Under the pieces are notes generated by a model. That model was not told the DNA's origin. It saw only the letters and a program-made list of their open reading frames with translations, and ran no database searches. From Thinopyrum elongatum (lineage: Eukaryota; Streptophyta; Magnoliopsida; Poales; Poaceae), in the NCBI GenBank assembly GCA_011799875.1, contig CM022298.1:48483375-48547374 (forward strand): a stretch of DNA of 64,000 nucleotides, read 5' to 3'. Shown in pieces: positions 11,897 to 22,333 of the stretch. The position numbers and the translations under genes were made by a program. Numbering within the stretch: the first letter of the stretch is position 1; every line of letters begins with the position of its first letter.

Positions 11897-12985
11897 TTAA
11901 TTAAACAGGCACAAGTGTATGCCATCGTCTGCATTGACCGCTGTAGCTTCATCATCCAGAGTCTGACCTTCTTCCGTCTCCCCAGTAATCTCCTCAAGAG
12001 ATTTACCCATGGTTTCCGGCAATAGAAGAGTGAACATAATGCCAACTAGATTGCAACCAACAAGGACAAACAACAAGGCCCTGAAACGGTCCCTCAAGAA
12101 GTGGAAGGCAAACACGCCGAGGACGGCGCCGATCTTCCCGACCGCCCCTGATATACCATGGCATGTGGAGCACAACCGTGCCGGGAAGAGCTCTGCTGGA
12201 AGGATGAAAGTCGTAGTGTTTGGCCCAAAGTTGGCGAAGAAGAAGGTGAAGCCATACATGACGGCGAATCCATATTTGTTGCTGTTGCATTCTAGCCATT
12301 TATGATAAGGGATGGCAAGGCAGAGTTGAAAGACTGTCATCATGGTGAAGCCGAGCAATTGGATTTTCACGCGTCCTATGCGGTCAATGAAGGCCACCGC
12401 GAAGAAGTACCCTGGCAATGTACATGCCGCTGCGATGGCCGTGTGCACTCCAGTGATGCGCATCATTCGCTTGAACTGATTGTCGGATTTATGATACCCT
12501 GGCGCCACAGGTGGGCTAGCAATTTGACAATATACCTTACGAAGGTCATCGTCAATGTCAAGCAGCCTGACTGTAGTAAAGATGTCCTTCATAAACATGT
12601 TGAGGGAGTAGAAGGTGACGTCAAGGATGAACCAGCAGACGGTGGTGCTGAGGAGGTGGGGCCCGTGACGGCGGAGGAACTCCGAGGAGAAGAGGCCATA
12701 TAGGTCCTGGCTGGCGAGCTCGTTGACGCCGTCTTCTTCGGGAACGATGTGCATGTTGAGGACGGCAGACATGTCTGACGCGGCCATCTTTGCATCCTTG
12801 GCAATGAGGGCGGTGTACCGTGCCGTCTCGGGCATCTTCATGCGCCAGTAGTAGGTGAGGAGAGCAGGAACGGCGCCAAACATGAGAACAATGCGCCATA
12901 CATAATCTATATTGTCTGGCGATGAGTTCACGAAGGCTGCTGATGTGATCGTGCCAACGAGTCCCGCCGCAACGTTTCCAAAACC
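11897..12985 (-). pseudogene. PHT1-family phosphate transporter, exon 2 only
   Basis: This encodes 362 residues of a proton-coupled inorganic phosphate transporter of the plasma membrane (PHT1, major facilitator superfamily). It covers the part after the conserved signature: GFGNVAAGLVG, then [35 protein letters not shown], the central cytoplasmic loop, six further membrane segments, the [18 protein letters not shown] block and the tail PETMGKSLEEITGE. The exon starts exactly where exon 2 of the neighbouring gene starts, after an AG acceptor at 12986-12987. No first exon is found on this strand up to 16 kb, so the gene looks truncated. No stop or frameshift occurs inside. It is divergent from the PHT1 at 16133. 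Confidence 0.85.
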
Positions 12986-13112
12986 CTGGAGTTAGTTCGA
13001 AATAAAGTTTGGTGACTGCGGACCACGGAGACCAGCTGCGACCGAGAACACCTCCTGTTGTGCAGTAGTGCAGCCCGGTGAAGTTGGAAGTTGGTGTGCG
13101 TCGAGTTAGATG

Positions 13113-13204
13113 TACACCCTTTGTTTCTCCAAATATATGACGTTTTTGCAGTTTAATACTAATTGAACTGCAAAAACATCTCATATTTAGGAATAGAGGG
13201 AGTA
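13113..13204. mobile_element. Stowaway-type MITE
   Basis: A palindromic short element bounded by TA dinucleotides. The right end reversed begins CTCCCTCTATTCCTAAATAT, the usual Stowaway start, and the left end (CACCCTTTGTTTCTCC) is a mutated version. The centre carries the pair TTTTTGCAGTT / AACTGCAAAAA. It sits just upstream of the truncated PHT1 exon. Confidence 0.8.
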
Positions 13205-14875
13205 GTAGTTTTGAAGTTAAAAGATGGTGTTTCTGTTGACAAATGCGCTGCCGCTCGCCGGAGTAATGACGTCGCCAGTGCCGGAGCAGGAGGTAGATGG
13301 TCGAGTCGAGGCATACGTCGAAGGAGCAAAGATGCCGAAGAGTGCGCTGTGTTTGCTATAGTATGGGTCACTCCCCATGGGCTTGGGAGATGCACACATA
13401 ATTATAGAGGGTAATTGCTACTACAAAAGCTTTAGATTATTTATTTCAACCGGAAATTTGCATAATAAGCCAAATAAACTTTATAAACTAAAAAGGGGCC
13501 AATTTCAAATTATCAAAACATTTTACAAAAATCCCCTGATAAGTACGGGGTTTTCATCTGGGATTACAGGTTGCACCATGCGGTTAGTACAACTTGCACC
13601 ACGCAGGGAGTACAAGTTACAGCGCGTGGGGATACACTACTCATGGGAGTACAGGTATGTTATCTTTTCGAGTACAAGTATGTTATATTTTGGAGTAAAC
13701 CTATATTATTTCGGACTTAGGAGAGTACATGTTTATTATAATTGGGAATACAAGTTGCATTTGTAACCTACCAACATGGATTTGATTTCAAAGATATCGA
13801 CCAAGGAATCCAATGATGAATACGGTTCATGATCTGGATGAATGGCTTAAAGAGTTATTTCATTTTAAAATCGGATAAAAAGGGACCTACATGCAAACCC
13901 TTCCATCCTCGCACGTGGAAAACCCCACCAAAACTTTCTGGTGACGAGAAGTGACGTATATGTGTTGCGTGTCTTGTCACAACCAGAAGAATTTGGGAGT
14001 AACATTTGCATGTGATACCCCTCAATTAGTGATTTGTGAGATGATTTTGAATGACATGTGAACCTGTTTGGCCTTGGCGCTATTGATTCCTAGAATCCGC
14101 TTTATTGCAATATGGAAAGAATCTATGTACAATGCCCTTCCTCCTATTTGTACCTGCCCAGTTTGCACCTTTTTCATTTCCGTTTTTAACTTCTTTTCTT
14201 TCCTTTATATACATCTTTCTATTTTATTTCCTACTTATGTTTAATTTGGGTTTTCATCTCTCTTAATATATTTCAGTTTATTTTGTGTTTGCTCTTTTTT
14301 TATAGTAGTTTCTTATTAAGTTTGCAATAACAATAGTTCAATATTTTTTGTATTCACCAATCTATATAAATTATTTCGATGATAATTTTGGATGTTAACA
14401 TATAGATCTTTACATTCTTTTTCTGAAACATTTGCTTTTGGTTACATGAACAATTTCGAAAATACACAAACATATTTCATGGATCTGGAACTGTGTTGTT
14501 TACTAAGTATTTTATCTATTGAAACAAAATAAACAAGTCGAGTTATCAATTTTATATCCATGCATATTTTATTTGATATACATAAAAAATTTCCATTGAT
14601 GATGGATCATTTATTAAAATATATACAAAACAGTTTTTTGTCAGTTCAAAAACCGTAGAAGTCACGTGAACATATTTATTAACATATGTGGATATTTATG
14701 TCACATATATAAATCAAAGCGCATGAAATAGATTTCAAAATTATTTTGTATGAAATATCTGTGTAATAGGAGATTTTATAAAATTTGTTTACAAAATCAC
14801 ATTTTTCAATTTAAAATATATAGATCATAAATGCTAGTTGCCTAGTTGGCCTCTTTCTTCATCATTGTTGCAGTG
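13205..14875. other. Intergenic AT-rich DNA between the PHT1 copies
   Basis: No gene recognised. Between 13560 and 13760 phrases like GAGTACARGTATGTTAT recur in degenerate form. The 14000-14870 part is strongly AT-rich. No PHT1 first exon is seen on either strand. Confidence 0.5.
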
Positions 14876-14878
14876 TTA

Positions 14879-15159
14879 GGCCCTGTTTGGTTCATAAGTC
14901 CTATGACTTTTTGTAGTCCCAATTAAAAAGTCGTTAGTCCTTAAAAAGTCCCTACCTGTTTGGTTCTTGGGACTAAACATGGACTAAAAGACCATGTTAC
15001 AACTAAAAGTCCCAAAAAGACTCTCCCTCAGAGTCTTCTTTCATAAGTCCCAAATGTCCACTTTAAGTCCCTATAAGTCCCTCCTGTTTGGTTTAGATGG
15101 GACTAAAAGGGACTTTTTTAAGTCCCTACACCAATAAGTCCCTGTAAACAAACACCCCC
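14879..15159. mobile_element. Tourist-like (PIF/Harbinger) MITE
   Basis: The 281 bp element starts GGCCCTGTTTGGTTCATAAG and ends, reversed, GGGGGTGTTTGTTTACAGGG. The 3 bp TTA is duplicated at 14876-14878 and 15160-15162. Inside, TAAGTCCC and GGGACTAAAA phrases alternate. It has no coding capacity. Confidence 0.75.
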
Positions 15160-15162
15160 TTA

Positions 15163-16132
15163 TTGGCCCGATCCAGTTTCCCCCCATGGGCAGAGTGGCG
15201 TTCACTCCTGCTAAAGGCAAGTGCTAGGCACATGGCCGACCTGGTGTCGACTGTGATCATGAGGAAAATGAGTGGATTGGGAAGTCGACTTAGAGCAATT
15301 CTAGCCAATCCCTAAAAAATAGAGAAGTATCCGGTCGAGTAAAATTTAGTGGAGTAAAAATACTTGACTAACTTTTGGCCGGATATAGCTGATCCTCTAA
15401 ATATAATGAAGTAATTTTTTTCTCATTTGCACTTCATTTTTGGCCACTTAAACAAATTTCATTGAAAGGCATTTTGATACATCGGAGTACATAATTCACT
15501 AGTTCTTTGCTACGAGTAAGAAGCCAAAGAAAATAAGAACCACGATTAGGCACTTTAATAGAAATCCAACTTCCATAACTGCTCCCACTAGTTGGATTAA
15601 TATTTTCTCTGTGTCTTCATTGTTATTTCTCTCAATTGGCTTCTTGAGCTTGCACACTTCTTTCTTCGTCGGTTTAATTAATACATATTGTTTTCATCTT
15701 TTGTTCATTTATTAATTCAGCTTTGAGAATGTACAACATATCCGGAGGAATTGTTAGATTCCACGAAGCTACCTCCAAATTCCCTCTCTGTATCTTCCAT
15801 GTTCGACCGTATATTCCTCATGTAAATCACACGTAGTAACAACCCATTCACCATTTTTTGCGTCAGGGGACGGCTATACCAAGATACTGGATCATGCTTA
15901 CTTCACGGTAATTTGTCCTATACATGGCGACACAACAATATGCTCCTTGAAGTTTCCATGAGACACTCGCACATAGGGCCACTAAGCATGGAGGCCTTAA
16001 AGAAAGTGTGCCTTTTATATACAGCTTTGGATCAAATGTCACAGTATCAGCAAACACGCCAACACCTACAACCTTTTTCACCATTTCCTCGGTGCAGTGC
16101 AAATGCCATGGCGGCAGCCAACACAGGCACTG
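15163..16132 (+). promoter_or_regulatory. Upstream region of the complete PHT1 gene
   Basis: Mostly AT-rich promoter DNA; 15296-15415 resembles one end of another MITE (GAGCAATTCTAGCC). GTATATTC at 15809-15816 fits the phosphate-starvation P1BS consensus GNATATNC, about 317 bases before the ATG. An 8 bp degenerate site is easily found by chance in AT-rich DNA, so this is weak support for regulation by a PHR-type factor. Confidence 0.3.
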
Positions 16133-17794
16133 ATGGCACGGAAGCAGCTCAAGGTGCTCCATGCCCTCGACATGGCCACGACGCAGGTATACCACTTCAC
16201 CGCCATAGCGATCGCCGGCATGGGCTTCTTCACTGATGCCTACGACCTCTTCTCCATCTCCCTGGTCACCGACCTCCTCGGGCGCATCTACTACGAGGAC
16301 GGTGTCCTCCCTGTAGGCGTCGCGGCGCTTGTTAACGGTGTTGCACTATGTGGCACGGTGGTCGGGCAGCTTTTCTTCGGATGGCTCGGCGACAAGGTGG
16401 GCCGGCGGCACATCTATGGTGTCACCCTGAAGCTCATGGTCATCTGCTCCATCGCCTCTGGCCTCTCCTTCCACCATTCACGCAAGAGCGTCATTACCAC
16501 GCTGTGTTTTTTTCGTTTTTGGCTTGGCTTTGGTATCGGCGGCGACTATCCACTCTCCGCTACCATCATGGCGGAGTACGCAAATAAGAAGACTCGTGGC
16601 GCCTTCATTGCCGCTGTCTTCGCCATGCAGGTGCAACCATACAACACGATTGTGTGCTATGATTATTACTTTTGGTTGTGTGAATCAATCGATCTCCATT
16701 TTGTAAAAAAGAGCTCTTGATTATATTTTTATTTGTCTGTTGTCTTGTAATTGCAGGGTCTAGGAAATCTTGCTGCTGGAATAGTTGCCATAATCGTCTC
16801 ACAGTCATTCAAGCATGCACCAGGATATGACCATGACCCTCACTGGCACGCTGACTATGTGTGGCGTATCATTCTCATGGTAGGCGCTATCCCTGCTATC
16901 CTGACATATTATTGGCGAATGAAGATGCCCGAGACGGCACGCTTCACGGCGCTCATAGCTAAGAACATCAAGAAAGCTTCTTCAGACATGGCCTTGGTCC
17001 TTAACATCGACATCGTTGCTGAAAAAGATGAGGCTGATGTGTTCAACAGAGAGCATGAGTTTGGTTTATTCACCATGGAGTTCCTCCATCGACATGGCCT
17101 CCACCTCCTTAGCACCATGATCTGTTGGTTTATGCTTGACGTGTCATTTTACCTGCTCAACCTGTTCATGAAGGACATCTTTACCCAAGTTCGATACATC
17201 AAAGAGGCAAGCACAATGAGCCCGCTAGAGCAAACATACAAGATAGCACGAACCCAAGCTCTCATTACCATCATTGGCACGTTGCCGGGCTTCTTCTTTG
17301 CAATCAAGTTCATGGACATAATTGGTCGAATCAAGATGCAAATTGTAGGATTCATTATGATGAGTGTCTTCATGCTAGGGCTTGCTATCCCGCAAGTGTT
17401 ATCGAAAACGATATGGTATTCTCGCTATGGGAACATCTACTTCACTGTCATGTACTCGGCAATAATGTTCTTCACTGACTTCGGCCCCAACTCGACCACT
17501 TTCATCCTTCCAGCAGAGATCTTCCCAGCACGTATGCGGTCAACATGCCACGGCATAGCCGGTGCTGGCGGGAAGGGTGGTGCTATCACTGGCGTGCTTT
17601 GGTTTCTATATGCCAAAAAAGGTCTCCCAGTTGCTCTCTTCGTGCTAGTTGGTTGCAACATAATTGGCTTGGTGTTCACACTCATCTTACCAGAAACCAA
17701 AAAGAGGTCCCTTGAAGAGGTCACTGGTGAAAGAGGAAATGATGAGGACCAGGGAGGTTTTTCTCTTGTTAGAACACCTCTTTTTACTATATAG
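16133..17794 (+). CDS. PHT1-family high-affinity phosphate transporter, two exons
   Basis: Predicted proton-coupled phosphate importer of the plasma membrane (major facilitator superfamily), about 511 residues, normal for PHT1. Exon 1 is 16133-16630 (166 residues) and exon 2 is 16757-17794; the 126 bp intron has GT at 16631 and AG at 16755-16756, in phase 0. The start at 16133 ([13 protein letters not shown]) aligns with the usual PHT1 amino terminus; an upstream in-frame ATG at 16097 exists. Motifs seen: [11 protein letters not shown] in membrane segment 1, [12 protein letters not shown], the PHT1 signature [14 protein letters not shown] at about residues 136-149 (Ala replaces the usual Ser), RMKMPETAR near 220 and the tail [11 protein letters not shown]. 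No lesion is visible, so it could be functional. Confidence 0.92.
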
Positions 17795-17885
17795 TGCCAA
17801 AGGATATACCATGTGGCTCTCTGATGTAAGACGAAAACATGCAAGTAGCTATTTGTTCTTCATAGTAGAAGTCCATTAATTAGGA

Positions 17886-18005
17886 CTCCCTCCATCCCAA
17901 AAAGCTTATCCAAGATTTGACTAGATATGGATGTATCTAGACATGATTTAGTGTTAGATACATCCATGTCTAGATAAATCTAAGATAAGATATGTGGGAC
18001 AGAGG
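17886..18005. mobile_element. Stowaway-type MITE downstream of PHT1
   Basis: The element starts CTCCCTCCATCCCAAAAAGC and its right end reversed reads CCTCTGTCCCACATATC. The centre is a palindrome of AGATACATCCATGTCTAGA and its complement. The TA duplication is clear only on the right (18006-18007). It lies about 90 bases after the stop codon, possibly in the 3' untranslated region. Confidence 0.75.
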
Positions 18006-19139
18006 TAATTGTTAATGAGATTGTAGGAATTCTGGAGAACCACAGGTATAGAATGATATGACTATTTGAACCTTTTCTCAATAAGCATCAATAAAAACAT
18101 CTTTTTTCGCTTTTTTTAGCAATAGGCCAAACCTCGGTTTTACGGGTTATAGGAAACTGCAGGGTTATAAGAAAATACAGCCTGCCGTTTTTTTACATTT
18201 TGAGTAATTTCATGAAATAAGAAAATCATGAGTTATAAAAATGTTCAATTGCTTAAAAAGCTTAGATATTTTAAAAAATGATCACAAATTAAAAAAAACA
18301 TGAATATGAAAATATTTTGTGAAGTTTAAACACTTCATGAATTTGAAAAGAAATCAAATTATAAAAAATGGTCATGAACTTCATAATATACATGGATTTG
18401 AAAATGTTTGTAGATTTAAAAAGTTTGGGGATTTTAAAAAATATCAGGAATAGAACAAAAGAGTGCACACATTTGAAAACCTGTTCATGAATAATGAAAA
18501 AGTGCATGGATTTGAAAAAATGTTCATGGATTTGAAATTTTTTACAAATCTGAAAAACATTGCAGACCTGAAAATAAATCATGATTTCAAAAAAATGTTC
18601 ATTAATTTGAAAAAAATGTTAATATGTTCATGGATTTCAAAAGGTTCACGATTTCGGAAAATTCTTGAATTTATAAATATCTTGGCGAATTTAAAGTGAA
18701 AAAGCAAAAAGGAAAAGAAATAGTAAAGAAAAAGGAAAAGAGAAAACAAATACTAAACGAAAAGTTTGATAAGAAACCTATAAAAAAACCAAACAAGAAG
18801 TTCGATCTGAAACCAATCAGAAAAATAAACCAAGAATAGAAAAACCTAGCCAAAAGTTTCCGCTATGTGACATGAGATTTAGAGATCGATCATTTGTGTC
18901 CACTGCATACCATTGTCTGTACGTATGTTCAACTGCCGACGAGAGTGGCGCATGAGCGCGTCGCTGCCGAGAGGCCGGTCCCTCTAGACATGCGGACGTA
19001 CGTCCGTCCGTCAAGATTGCTGCGGGGCTATGTACGTGTTGTGGCATGCAGTGTGCGTGCAGTGCGATGTACAGTATATAATACGGTGCAAGTAACTGGC
19101 TAGCCTAGGCCGGCAGCTGAAGCGAGGTTCTTTGTTCAA
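18006..19139. repeat. Degenerate A/T-rich repeats, no gene
   Basis: From about 18190 to 18690 the phrase TTCATGGATTTGAAAA and variants recur every 20-30 bases, a pattern common in Triticeae spacer DNA. 18690-18840 is A-rich. 18870-19139 is mixed sequence without a recognisable gene. Confidence 0.6.
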
Positions 19140-20897
19140 CTAGATGATATCCCGCGCGTTGCTGTGGGATATTAGTTTGTAATATTGTAAAGATTAATGA
19201 GGTGAATTCTTAGAGGGAAGATAATGGATAAAAATATATAATGAATTTTAGGTCACACAAACCACAGTTGCAAAATGTAAAAAAATTACTATCATACTAA
19301 AATATTATTCTATACTTTTTCAATCCTGCGGTCAGATCAAGTAAACAATTGTAGTAAGCCAATAATTCTTCAAGGTCTCATTACAATGTTTCAATAATAG
19401 AAAAATGTCAACAGTAAATAAACGTACAATATGACATGTGGAAAATTCTGGCTAACTTTAAAAATAAATTATGAATAATGTAATCAGTTTAAGCAAGATT
19501 TGTGTATTACGCAGATATATATATATATATATAGATCCAAAGTTTATTATTCTACAAAGTAAACAAATTTCGTACATAGAAATCATTTTACTATGCTAAG
19601 TTGTGGTAGAGAGAAATCGCTCCAGATCTTCGAATATAATTATTTGTTTAGATGTACCACAAACGGCCGGAACCACAAAAATAATTTATACCCAAAAAAA
19701 TTTCACCATGTTTGGAAAATCTGACCGTTCAATCTTTGTTTGCAACTGTTTGACACATATTTGTTATTATTTAGGAGATAAAAGTAGCTGATACATAAGA
19801 GAGTTGACCATAGGAAAAACGTAAGACAAACATAACCATAGATTGAAGTAATTAATCAGATGCTTGGTACTGTGTCAGTAGACATTCAGTACTGGGAAAA
19901 AACTTCTGCAATCTGCAAAGAGGACATGTGAAGCATTAATAGAAATACTAAGGAATGAGCAAAAGAAGACATCCACATATGAGATCCATGTCATGGTGCT
20001 TGGCTTGACGCCACACAACACAGATATCATGTACTACCATTGAGGAGATGAGTACACCGATTGTGTGCTATAAGCAAGTTCAGTAGAGCTAAGAGAATCT
20101 GTGCAGATGCTAGATACAGAACTTACTGGCTAGATGCGTATCAAGGAAGATAAGATAAAAGTCGATTGCGGTCTGCTCAGGTGCCCATTGAGTGTGCACA
20201 GACAGTTTCAGATATCACCATTGGTCTCATTTATTGGAGAAGATGAGAAGGCAAGCAGTTTGACCATAGGAAGGATCCGGTCGGTATCTGGCACGCCGTC
20301 GCAGGTGGACGGATCCGCAGGCGCTCGAGGCGGTGCGGCATGTAGAGACGCAGGAGTAGTCTCGTGGAGGTGCCTCTCGTTGACGGATTTGAACCCCCGT
20401 CCGACGTTGCACCAGAGAGCCGCCTGATCCAAATCAGGTCGGAATCATCAGCCCTCACGGAAGGTGAGGACCAGGGCACCGCATCCACTGTCTCATAGAC
20501 GCATGGCACCACATCTGCAAGGAGAGCATGGCCCGAGAGAATCGGAGCGGGCCGTGGAGGGGAGCTGGACCGCCGTCATGTCGGAGGAGCTCCCAGCCGC
20601 CGCGGCCACAGTCAGGGGAGAAAATTGCTGTCCTTTTTCTGGGGGAAAGAGGGGCGATTCGATTCGATTCCAGGGAGAGAGGGGGTCCGTGGAAATAAAG
20701 AGATGGACGGAAACGAAGAGACGAGAGGTTTTTGATCAGTTCTGTACGCTGGTAACGCACACATTATGCATGTTACAAAATCTGCTGATGTGACAGGATG
20801 TGGTAAGATGTGGCCTGGTGTGATTGGATGCTGAGGTGTCTATGCTGCATGTTGAGATAAATCAAGTAGTGGGGGTGAACTTCTTAAGTATATAGGA
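19140..20897 (-). mobile_element. Non-autonomous Helitron, 1758 bp
   Basis: On the minus strand it begins TCCTATATACTTAAGAAG, a start seen in grass Helitrons, and ends in CTAG (19140-19143) right after a hairpin whose arms are ATATCCC and GGGATAT (19147-19172). It lies between host A and T with no target duplication, as expected for rolling-circle insertion. Inside there is a TA microsatellite at 19510-19532 and a GC-rich part (20280-20700) that may be captured genomic sequence, but no protein family is recognisable and no helicase is encoded. Confidence 0.8.
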
Positions 20898-21536
20898 TTC
20901 CTGCTTGGGTGCAATTTTTCTTCCTCTATTTTTTATTTATTTCACACACTGGTAGCGAGAGAGAGAACATGAACTGAAGGCGCCACCAGGACAGTTTGAC
21001 CGGTTAACTAGGAAATATACGACGCAATACGGTGGACCAGGGAGTCGTATTTAGTGACTGTATTGATCATATTCTTGAGTACGGTGACCAAAGTGAGTTA
21101 TCGACATAAGTTCAATGATCACCAGTGCATTTTACTCTAAAAAGAAGGCACGAACCTTTTCTAGGCTAGGCACCGTCATCGAGTTGGAACTGTTCGTGGG
21201 CTGAGAAGCGTCGCGCGCGGGCCGAGGGCTGCGTCGCTGCAGTTTTGGCAACCTACTCGGCTATAACGAGGGGACCGTGGTCCTAATTCATCTATAAGAA
21301 GAAATACCTATCAATCACATGAAATGAAATAAATGGAAAGAAGGAAGGACAAATATTTTCTACCAGCAGTGCTAGTTATCCTCACATGAGTTTTGTATGT
21401 TGTATGTAGTATCTGTCAAACCAAGAGTATGTACGTATAGTATGTAGTATATACGAATATTTGGGTAGTGTATATCCTACTTTTTAGGTAGTATGCACTA
21501 TTTAGGTAGTATCTGGTAGGTAGTATGCACTACTTT
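20898..21536. other. Intergenic spacer with TAGTATG-type degenerate repeats
   Basis: No gene. From about 21390 to 21530 GTAGTATGTA/GCACTA phrases recur in degenerate form next to the CACTA element B terminus. Confidence 0.5.
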
Positions 21537-21830
21537 CACTAGTAGAAAACAGGGGTTTGGTCCAGGCTAGATAATTGCATTAGCCCCGGTCGTGTTACGA
21601 ACCGGGACTAATGGGTGCATCAGTCCCGGTTCGTGAGGCCAGGACGCCGGCCGGGCCTCGGCAGGCACCAGTCCCGGTTCGTCTGACCCCTTTAGTCCCG
21701 GTTCCAGACACGAACCGGGACTAAAGGTCCTCGCTCCTGGCGCAGCCCCTTTAGTCCCGGTTGGTGGCTGGAACCGGGATTAATGGTCAGTCTTCTGTCC
21801 CGATTCTAGCCACCAACCGGGACTAAAGAG
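21537..21830 (+). repeat. 5' terminus and subterminal repeats of CACTA element B
   Basis: Repeats of CAGTCCCGGTTCG and TTTAGTCCCGGTT with their complements fill this segment, ending with CCAACCGGGACTAAAG at about 21813-21828. Terminus and repeats match the 2.1 kb element at 6872. Confidence 0.9.
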
Positions 21831-21834
21831 ATGC

Positions 21835-21845
21835 CTATATATATG
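21835..21845 (+). promoter_or_regulatory. Putative TATA box of transposase B
   Basis: CTATATATATG lies immediately after the last subterminal repeat and about 500 bases before the transposase ATG at 22334; pyrimidine-rich leader sequence follows. Confidence 0.5.
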
Positions 21846-22333
21846 CTCGCCCCTGCCCGCTCACTCCTTTGTTTTTTGGCCGGCCGGCGTGTGGGAGAAG
21901 TGTGCTGCTTTGCTCTCACCTCCTATGCACATGAGGTGTTCGATGAAATGCCCGAGCCACGCTTAAGCTTTCTCCTCTCCAATCTCGACCTCCAAGCTTC
22001 ATTTTCCCCGAGATTTGTCTAGGTTTGGCAGTCCGTCCCGTCCCGTCCCCGTCCTCACCGTCTTCGATCGCGCGCGCCGATCTCATCGCCGGCACCACCG
22101 TGGTGAGCCTCTTGTTCTTATCTTCTTTTTAAAAGAAAAAAAATTCTTAGTTGTATGATTTCGGAGGTGAGAACTATGTATGAACTTTATGTATTTATTT
22201 TTTCAGTAATAACATTTGATCACTAATATACTTTTGTTTTAATAAGATGATGAACTTGTATTAATTTGGTCACTTCTCTATTCATGGTGTTCTGTAATGG
22301 TTTTTGATACACTTAATTATATAATGCACGCAG

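Noticed and set aside
15809..15816. P1BS phosphate-starvation site upstream of PHT1 as a firm regulatory call
   Set aside because: A single degenerate 8 bp match in AT-rich DNA is expected by chance; it is kept only as a low-confidence note.
20370..20432. tRNA-like T-arm (GGTTCAAATCC) on the minus strand inside the small Helitron
   Set aside because: A box-B-like motif and a partial inverted pair are present, but no acceptor stem, anticodon arm or normal spacing can be built, so it is not a tRNA gene; a chance or SINE-derived match remains possible.
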